Shown here in pieces: positions 58,521 through 64,000 of a stretch of 64,000 nucleotides of DNA. The stretch is from JAGXSE01 sp040757295 (GTDB lineage Bacteria > Bacillota > PH28-bin88): NCBI GenBank assembly GCA_040757295.1, contig JBFLXH010000008.1, positions 1-64,000 on the forward strand, read 5' to 3'. The position numbers and the translations under genes are program-made. Position 1 is the first letter of the stretch. Each line of letters begins with the position of its first letter. The notes under the pieces are model-generated. The model had not been told where the DNA came from. It saw only the letters and a program-made list of their open reading frames with translations, and did not search any database.

Positions 58521-59795
58521 CTAGAGCCTTACTAGCTTGCCTATATCCCATCCCACCGCGTGGGCAGCTTCTTCCATGGTCTGGCGCAAGCCGATGCTGC
58601 TTTCCAGCACCTGCCCCGTGGCAGTGACGCTGCCCTCAGCAAAGGCGTTCCGCCACCGGACGGTAAAGGGGTGCATGCCTAGTTCCTCCGCGATGCGGTC
58701 CATCTGCGCCTCATAAGCGATGGCAGGTTGGGTAGCCCCAAAACCCCGCATCGCCCCGGCAAAGGGGTTATTGGTATAAACGGCATAAGCATCGACCTTA
58801 ACGTTGGGTACCACGTAGGGTCCGGTGGCATGGACTGCCGCCTTGCGCAGGACATTAGGGGCCCAGGAGGCATAGGCCCCCGTGTCGCCCACGATGCTTG
58901 CTTCCATGGCCGTTAAACGGCCTTCCCGGTCCGCCCCGGTCTTAAAGTACATTACCATCGGGTGGCGCTTGCTATGGGCATGGAAGGACTCCTCCCGGCT
59001 ACAGACTATTTTCACCGGACACCGGGTTTTCAGGGCCAAAAGCCCAGCCTGGACCTGCAGGGTCATGTCCTCCCGGCCGCCAAAGGCGCCGCCTACAGCA
59101 GGCGTCAAGACCCGGATGTGTTCTTCCGGCAGGCCTAAGGCGCGGGAAAGCTCTGTCCTGTCCCAGTGGGGGTACTGGGTGGCCACCTGCAACACCAGGT
59201 GACCCCGCTGGTCCAGCTCCGCCAGGACGGCTTCCGGCTGCAAGAAGGCGTGGTCCACCATTTGGGTCCGGTAGGTATCTTCCACAACTACTGCCGCCTG
59301 GGCAAAACCCTCCTCGACACTACCTTTGCGGATCTTGAGGTGGTAGACAATGTTTCCCTCCGGGTGCACCCGGGGTGCCCCCGGCTCCATGGCCGCCAGT
59401 GGATCAAATACGGCAGGCAATGCGGCTAATTCCACCCGGATCTTCTTCAGGGCTTCCTCCGCTGCTGCCGGGGTTTCGGCAGCCACGGCGGCAATCACGT
59501 CATTCACCGAGCGCACCACTTCCCCAGCAAGTACAGGCTGGTGGGGAATGACCACCCCGTGGCCGTTATGGCCAGGCACATCGGCCGCAGTCAGTACGGC
59601 CCTCACCCCGGGTACCCGGCGGGCGCTGTCCGTATTAACCCCGACTATCCGCGCATGAGCCACGGGACTGTACAGCAGTTTGCCGTACAGCATCCCTTTG
59701 GCACACAAGTCCCCCGGAAACTTGGTTTTGCCGGTAACTTTCTCCATCGCGTCCACTTTCACCGGGGAACTACCTACCACAGTATTTCTCACCAC
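58521..59795 (-). CDS. Molybdenum hydroxylase (xanthine dehydrogenase type), Mo subunit, N-terminal half
   Basis: 424 aa. The N-terminal a/b hammerhead domain (VTGKTKFPGDL, about 20-130) is followed by the first Mo-cofactor domain with GGAFGGREDM and MRGFGATQP. It ends in WDIGKLVRL just where the second half would begin. The substrate cannot be told from sequence; xanthine or another hydroxypurine fits the neighbours (ade, purine permease), but nicotinate-type enzymes have the same two-chain form. FAD subunit is at 63.2 kb; the iron-sulfur subunit is not in the window. Confidence 0.9.
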   Translation of the reverse strand: MVRNTVVGSSPVKVDAMEKVTGKTKFPGDLCAKGMLYGKLLYSPVAHARIVGVNTDSARRVPGVRAVLTAADVPGHNGHGVVIPHQPVLAGEVVRSVNDVIAAVAAETPAAAEEALKKIRVELAALPAVFDPLAAMEPGAPRVHPEGNIVYHLKIRKGSVEEGFAQAAVVVEDTYRTQMVDHAFLQPEAVLAELDQRGHLVLQVATQYPHWDRTELSRALGLPEEHIRVLTPAVGGAFGGREDMTLQVQAGLLALKTRCPVKIVCSREESFHAHSKRHPMVMYFKTGADREGRLTAMEASIVGDTGAYASWAPNVLRKAAVHATGPYVVPNVKVDAYAVYTNNPFAGAMRGFGATQPAIAYEAQMDRIAEELGMHPFTVRWRNAFAEGSVTATGQVLESSIGLRQTMEEAAHAVGWDIGKLVRL

Positions 59796-59870
59796 TTACT
59801 CACCTACCGTTTTTTCTTTCATCCGGATGACATTTCATCACTGGTAAAGGAAATTGCATGCTGGGCGCCA

Positions 59871-61583
59871 TCAGGCGATTGCCACCGGTACAATGCTGCC
59901 CTCTCTCACATCGACCAGACCAAGATCGGTCAGTTTTAACTCAGGGATTACCGGGAGGGCAAGGAACGCAAGGGTCATAAAGGGGTCGTACCAGGGGCGT
60001 ACGCCCATCTGAAATGCCAGCCGGCGAAGGCAAGACAGCTCCGCTTCCACCTCTTCCAGGGGCTTTAAGGACATCAGCCCGGCAATTGGCAGGGCAAGGG
60101 AACCCAATACTTTACCGTCCCGCGCCAGGGCCAATCCGCCGCCCAGCCTGGCCACCTCTGCTACAGCTGTAATCATGTCGGTATCATTGGCGCCAATAAC
60201 CACCACATTATGCGAGTCGTGGGCAACGGACGAAGCGATTGCTCCACCGGACAGGCCGAAACCGCTCACCAGTCCTTTCCCCACGTTACCGGTCCCGTGG
60301 TGGCGTTCGATTACCGCCAGCTTCAAAACATCGGCCAGCGGGTCAGCCACGAAACAACCCTGGTGGTTGGGTGCCTTCATTTCCATTTTGCGCGTGGTAA
60401 TCTGCTGGGGCACCAGGCCGATTACTCTGGCCCGGGAGCCGAGGGCGGGCAGCCGCAGTTGGTCGCTTTGCAGCGGGGACAAACGGAGGGTATGCTCTAC
60501 CGCTGTTTCCCGGTGCACGGCCGGCTCGACCAAAAGCCGGCCGTTTTCAGCTACCAAAAGCCCGCGCCGGTAAACCCTTAACGGGCGGAAATCCTCCAGG
60601 TTATCCAGCACCAGGAAATCGGCAGCATATCCAGGCGCCAAGGCCCCCAGGTCCTTCAGGCCAAAATATTGGGCGGTGTTGATGGTAGCCATCTGGATCA
60701 CCGTGACAGGATCGAGCCCCGCCTGCACCGCCAACCGGACCAGATGGTTAATGTGACCTTCATGCAACAGTTCGGCCGGATGGCGGTCATCGGTAACCAG
60801 CAGGCAACGGCGGGCGGTAAAGGGAGTCACCACCGGCAACAAACTTTGGAGGTTTTTGCTGGCTGAGCTCTCCCGCAGCATCAGGTGCATCCCTAAACGC
60901 AGCCTTTCCCACGCTTCCGCCGGGTGCACGCACTCGTGGTCTGATCGTACTCCTGCCAGGATGTATGTGTTTAATTCCTTACCGCTTAATCCCGGGGAGT
61001 GGCCATCGAGCACCATGTCCCGGCACAGTTCCAGTTTAGCCATCATGTCCGCCTGGCCCGCCAGCACGGCATTGATGTCCATCACCTCGCCCAAGCCCAA
61101 CACCCTGGGATGGGAACAAAAAGGAGCCAGGTCAGTGGCAGTAAGCCGCGCTCCTGCAGTTTCCAGCGATGTTGCCGGTACGCAGGAAGGAAGCATCAGG
61201 TAGACGGTTAACGGAAGGGCCGCTGTAGCCGCCAACATGTACTCGATTCCCGCTACGCCGCATACATTGGCAATCTCGTGGGGGTCAGCGATCACCGTCG
61301 TGGTTCCCTGGGGAACAATCCCACGGGCAAATTCCGCCGGTGTCACCATGGAACTCTCCAGGTGGACGTGGCCGTCGATAAAGCCGGGACAGACATACCT
61401 GCCCTGCAGATCCAACTCCTCTGCCCCCCGGTAATCGCCTACCCCCACTACCCGACCGCCGGTGACAGCCAGGCCGGTCTCCAGGATTTCCCCGGTAAAC
61501 ACATTCACCAGCCTGGCGTTTTTAAAAACCTTTTCCGCTTGGCCTTTTCCTACACCTGTTGCTAAAAGAGCTTCTAAGTTCAC
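59871..61583 (-). CDS. Adenine deaminase
   Basis: Converts adenine to hypoxanthine and ammonia. 570 aa. Metal-site motifs: CPGFIDGHVHLESSM, ADPHEIANVCG, DGHSPGLSG and VTDDRHP. The C-terminal part (about 420-570) is the Ade-specific domain with SVAHDSHNVVVIG. GTG at 61583 follows GGAGGG 8 bases upstream and gives the usual length; the frame stays open to 61694, which would overlap the permease. Lies between the permease and the Mo-hydroxylase in the purine operon. Confidence 0.95.
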   Translation of the reverse strand: MNLEALLATGVGKGQAEKVFKNARLVNVFTGEILETGLAVTGGRVVGVGDYRGAEELDLQGRYVCPGFIDGHVHLESSMVTPAEFARGIVPQGTTTVIADPHEIANVCGVAGIEYMLAATAALPLTVYLMLPSCVPATSLETAGARLTATDLAPFCSHPRVLGLGEVMDINAVLAGQADMMAKLELCRDMVLDGHSPGLSGKELNTYILAGVRSDHECVHPAEAWERLRLGMHLMLRESSASKNLQSLLPVVTPFTARRCLLVTDDRHPAELLHEGHINHLVRLAVQAGLDPVTVIQMATINTAQYFGLKDLGALAPGYAADFLVLDNLEDFRPLRVYRRGLLVAENGRLLVEPAVHRETAVEHTLRLSPLQSDQLRLPALGSRARVIGLVPQQITTRKMEMKAPNHQGCFVADPLADVLKLAVIERHHGTGNVGKGLVSGFGLSGGAIASSVAHDSHNVVVIGANDTDMITAVAEVARLGGGLALARDGKVLGSLALPIAGLMSLKPLEEVEAELSCLRRLAFQMGVRPWYDPFMTLAFLALPVIPELKLTDLGLVDVREGSIVPVAIA

Positions 61584-61642
61584 CGGCTCTTCCCTCCAAA
61601 CTAACCTGACGGCATCACAGACAGGCAATAGCGCTAGGGATG

Positions 61643-62956
61643 CTAGCTGCCGTAAAATACAATCTTGGCCAAGAAAAGAATGGTCAAGACCCACATGGTT
61701 AAACTGATTTCTTTCGTCTTGCCGGCAATCACGTGAAGCAGAGTATAGGCCAGAATACCGAACACAATACCCTCAGCGATACTGAAGGTGTAAGGCATCA
61801 TCACAATAGCCATAAAGGCCGGGATGGCTTCCAGGTAGTTGGAAAAATCGATCCGCATCACCGGCTCCATCATGAAAATTCCCACGATGATGAGGGCCGG
61901 GGCGGTAGCGGCTCCCGGAATGATCCCCACCAGGGGCGAAAAGAACAGGGCTACCAGGAAAAGCAGGCCGACCACTGCAGCCGTCAGTCCCGTGCGCCCT
62001 CCCTCAGCAACCCCGGAGGCGCTTTCCACGTATGTAGTGACGGTGCTGGTACCCATCGCCGCGCCGAACATGGTACCGATGGAATCCGCCAGGAGCGCCT
62101 TGTTCGCCCTGGGGAGATGCCCTTTGGCATCAAGCATGTTGGCCTTACTGGAGACTCCGACCAGGGTGCCGATGCTGTCAAACAGGTCTACAAACGTAAA
62201 GGAAAGGATGATGGGAATGATCCCGAATTTCAGCACCTCTTTCCAGGCGTCAGGACTGGCAAAAGCGAAAAAGGTCTCTTGCACGCTGGGGGGCATGCTG
62301 ACCAGTCTGAAGCCTTCCAGGTTGGTGATGCCCATGGGAATACCGACCACGGTGGTAATGAGGATGCCTAAAAGGAGCGCCCCTTTCACTCTTTTTAAGA
62401 CCAAACCGGCCGTGATTAAAAGTCCCAGGGTAGCGAGGATTACCTGCGGGTCCTTAAAACTGCCAATACCCACCAGTGTGGCCTCGTTCCCGACTACAAT
62501 ACCGGCGCTCTTGAAACCAATGAGGGCAATGAAGAGGCCAATACCTACACTGACAGCCAGCTTCAGGGAAAGGGGTATGGCGTTAACAATGGCTTCCCGT
62601 GCTTTAGTCATGGTAAGCACCAGAAAGATAACACCGGAAATAAACACCGCTGCCAGCGCGGCCTGCCAGCTAAGACCTAACTGGAGGACAACGTAATAAG
62701 TGAAGAAGGCATTCAGTCCCATTCCGGGAGCCAGGGCAAAGGGGTAGTTGGCCAGAAAAGCCATCAGCAAAGTGGCAACGGCAGCTGATACACAAGTAGC
62801 CACCAGCACGGCGCCGAAAGGCATCCCGGCGTCTTTCAGAATGGCAGGATTGACAAAAATGATATAGCCCATAGTCATGAAGGTGGTTAATCCTGCGAGC
62901 ACCTCCGTCTTGACATTGGTGTTGTTCTCCGACAGCCTGAACACTCGCTCCAGCAT
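61643..62956 (-). CDS. Purine permease (NCS2, AzgA/PbuG-like)
   Basis: 437 aa, about 12-14 membrane segments. MTMGYIIFVNPAIL, ALAPGMGLNAFFTYYVV and TFVDLFDSIGTLVGV are hallmarks of the AzgA-like adenine/guanine/hypoxanthine subgroup. It brings in substrate for the neighbouring adenine deaminase. A GGGAGG site precedes the ATG. Upstream is an 11-codon frame with a very strong RBS. No purine riboswitch consensus was seen in its leader. Confidence 0.94.
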   Translation of the reverse strand: MLERVFRLSENNTNVKTEVLAGLTTFMTMGYIIFVNPAILKDAGMPFGAVLVATCVSAAVATLLMAFLANYPFALAPGMGLNAFFTYYVVLQLGLSWQAALAAVFISGVIFLVLTMTKAREAIVNAIPLSLKLAVSVGIGLFIALIGFKSAGIVVGNEATLVGIGSFKDPQVILATLGLLITAGLVLKRVKGALLLGILITTVVGIPMGITNLEGFRLVSMPPSVQETFFAFASPDAWKEVLKFGIIPIILSFTFVDLFDSIGTLVGVSSKANMLDAKGHLPRANKALLADSIGTMFGAAMGTSTVTTYVESASGVAEGGRTGLTAAVVGLLFLVALFFSPLVGIIPGAATAPALIIVGIFMMEPVMRIDFSNYLEAIPAFMAIVMMPYTFSIAEGIVFGILAYTLLHVIAGKTKEISLTMWVLTILFLAKIVFYGS

Positions 62957-62998
62957 GATCCTTAATTACCTCCCTTTGTGAAATTTGGTTTTTCCTTT

Positions 62999-63034
62999 TT
63001 ACCCAAAACACAGCCCAAGAAGCACAGCCTTCAT
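62999..63034 (-). CDS. Possible 11-codon leader peptide
   Basis: ATG at 63034 opens MKAVLLGLCFG-stop, preceded by an AAGGAGGTGG ribosome-binding site at 6 bases, better than most in the window. It ends 42 bases before the permease ATG. It could be an upstream ORF that tunes permease translation, or the start of a lost gene. Confidence 0.35.
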   Translation of the reverse strand: MKAVLLGLCFG

Positions 63035-63161
63035 AGACCACCTCCTTTTTTAACCGCCCAAAAAACGACCAGCAACAACCATATCTTCAAATAACAGATA
63101 ATGGAACCCGCTTGCCGCCATTGGGTCTACCTGGGGAATAGAACGGGTTGGCCTCTTTCGG

Positions 63162-64000
63162 CTACTGGTACATCTCGGGGAATAGCTGGTAGAAAAGTTC
63201 CTCACCTACTCCCCGGATGGCCTCCCGCTTGTAGGAAGCCGAAGCCCGGTTCCCCAGCCTTTCCGCGACAATTCTTTGCAGTGCCTCCAGGCAGTCTGAT
63301 ACGGCTGCCCGCCCTAACGGCCGGTGATGCAGCGCTTCCTCCGCTTCAATGGCCCGGAAGGCCGTGCTGCCTACCGCTCCCAGGGCCAGGCGCGCTTCCC
63401 GGATCACCCTGTCCTGGTCCAGTATAAGCAAGCCGGCCATGCTAATGCGGGCAATAGCCAAGGCCTTGCGGCGCCCCAGTTTGACAAAACCGCTCCTGCT
63501 CCCGGCAGGGGGCACCCGGAAACTGATTTCTTTAATCAGTTCAAGCGGCTCCAATGTGTTTTTACCTACCCCCGCCAAAACCTCTGCAACTTGAATCCGG
63601 CGGCTCCCATTTTTTCTGACCACCTCGACAGTGGCCTCCAGCACCAAAAGCGGCGGGATGCTGTCCCCTGCCGGTGAGGCGTTGGCTAAATTGCCTCCGA
63701 TGGTACCCAGGTTGCGGATCTGTACCGAGCCGACCTGCCCGGCAGCCCGGGCCAGGGTAGCGGCATGTAGCTGCACCAGGGTATCCCTGGCCAGTTGACT
63801 GAAAGTAGTCATACTGCCGATGCTGATGACTTCCTCCTGCAGCTTGATATAGCGCAGCTCATCTACCCGGGAAAGGTCAATCAACAACCCGGTAGATGTC
63901 TTGCCCTCCCGCAACTGGATCACCAAATCTGTCCCACCCGCCAGAATCCTGGCATCCCCATGGCTGGCCAATATGTCGACAGCTTCCGCTACTGTGCTGG
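63162..64000 (-). CDS. Molybdenum hydroxylase FAD-binding subunit (partial)
   Basis: The 5' part lies beyond the right edge; about 279 codons are present. RILAGGTDL is the FAD pyrophosphate loop. VGSVQIRNLGTIGGNLANASPAGDS is the second FAD signature (given here only as a family mark), and the C-terminal CO-dehydrogenase-flavoprotein domain (about the last 100 residues) follows. The frame is open to the edge (TVAEAVDILASHGDA), so the TTG at 63971 is not the true start. It pairs with the split Mo subunit; an iron-sulfur subunit gene may follow beyond the window. Confidence 0.93.
   Translation of the reverse strand, partial: STVAEAVDILASHGDARILAGGTDLVIQLREGKTSTGLLIDLSRVDELRYIKLQEEVISIGSMTTFSQLARDTLVQLHAATLARAAGQVGSVQIRNLGTIGGNLANASPAGDSIPPLLVLEATVEVVRKNGSRRIQVAEVLAGVGKNTLEPLELIKEISFRVPPAGSRSGFVKLGRRKALAIARISMAGLLILDQDRVIREARLALGAVGSTAFRAIEAEEALHHRPLGRAAVSDCLEALQRIVAERLGNRASASYKREAIRGVGEELFYQLFPEMYQ

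Noticed and set aside
61839..62696. Plus-strand frame of 285 codons opposite the purine permease
   Set aside because: Low-complexity complement of the hydrophobic permease gene.
62957..63161. Purine riboswitch upstream of the permease
   Set aside because: Looked for the conserved TATGG/TCTACC/GACTA-type core on the minus strand and did not find it.
1..64000. CRISPR array or cas genes
   Set aside because: No regularly spaced short direct repeats and no Cas-like proteins seen; the repeats present are dispersed hairpin elements.

Overview
The window reads as chromosome of a spore-forming, anaerobic, Gram-positive Clostridia-type Firmicute, probably of the Peptococcaceae/Moorella kind. The evidence is the yqfC-yqfD-phoH-yqfF-ybeY-dgkA-cdd-era-recO and glyQS-ccpN-ppsR-ppdK-dgt-dnaG-rpoD-trmK-yqfO neighbourhoods, T-box leaders on glyQS and aroF, sporulation genes yqfC/yqfD, PPDK with its DUF299 regulator, and oxygen-sensitive two-chain serine dehydratase. 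The genus cannot be fixed from the sequence alone. Nearly all genes lie on the minus strand. The exceptions are the IS1380 transposase, yibE/F and a 38-codon membrane ORF.

Layout. (1) 0.35-1.8 kb: IS1380-family transposase. (2) 2.2-14.85 kb: a four-gene defence-like operon transcribed leftwards: SNF2/DUF3883 helicase, two tandem DUF1156 adenine methylase paralogues, and a DUF499 AAA ATPase with an N-terminal Swt1-type HEPN domain. (3) 15.0-15.85 kb: a small inverted-repeat element, then rnpB (RNase P RNA) with a long hairpin extension. (4) 15.9-36.7 kb: housekeeping genes with three tRNAs, an aroF leader with duplicated T-box antiterminator/terminator units, a tandem pair of predicted pseudoknot RNAs behind dgt, and a glyQS T-box. 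(5) 36.8-46.4 kb: yibE/F, then the recO-era-cdd-dgkA-ybeY-yqfF-phoH-yqfD-yqfC block. (6) 46.4-49.4 kb: L-serine dehydratase subunits and an XRE-cupin regulator. (7) 49.8-64.0 kb: a purine/hydantoin catabolic island: carbamate kinase, YgeW-type carbamoyltransferase, YgeY hydrolase, dihydropyrimidinase/hydantoinase, threonine-synthase-like PLP enzyme, amidohydrolase-type deaminase, a molybdenum hydroxylase whose Mo subunit is split by one in-frame TAG, adenine deaminase, a purine permease and the (cut) FAD subunit.

The purine island forms a coherent pathway. Purines enter through the NCS2 permease, are deaminated by Ade and the SsnA/MtaD-type deaminase, and are oxidised by the Mo-hydroxylase. 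The ring fragments would be opened by the hydantoinase and processed by YgeY and YgeW, with carbamoyl phosphate used by ArcC to make ATP. Two internal sigma-A promoters (before the PLP enzyme and before ygeY) divide it into at least three transcription units ending at a strong terminator near 49.6 kb.

A dispersed repeat family is scattered through the core region. A ~185-bp multi-hairpin module (A) occurs three times, at 26.2, 43.3 and 47.6 kb, with one or two ~108-bp two-hairpin modules (B) nested in it. A occurs alone at 25.1 kb, and B occurs alone at 44.6 and 48.6 kb. The observations I rate most worth checking are the defence-like operon with doubled methylases, the tandem pseudoknot RNA, the one-specifier/two-antiterminator T-box leader, the A/B nested elements, and the amber-split molybdenum hydroxylase with a ThrC-like enzyme in the place usually held by diaminopropionate ammonia-lyase. 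All calls come from reading the sequence; no database search was run.
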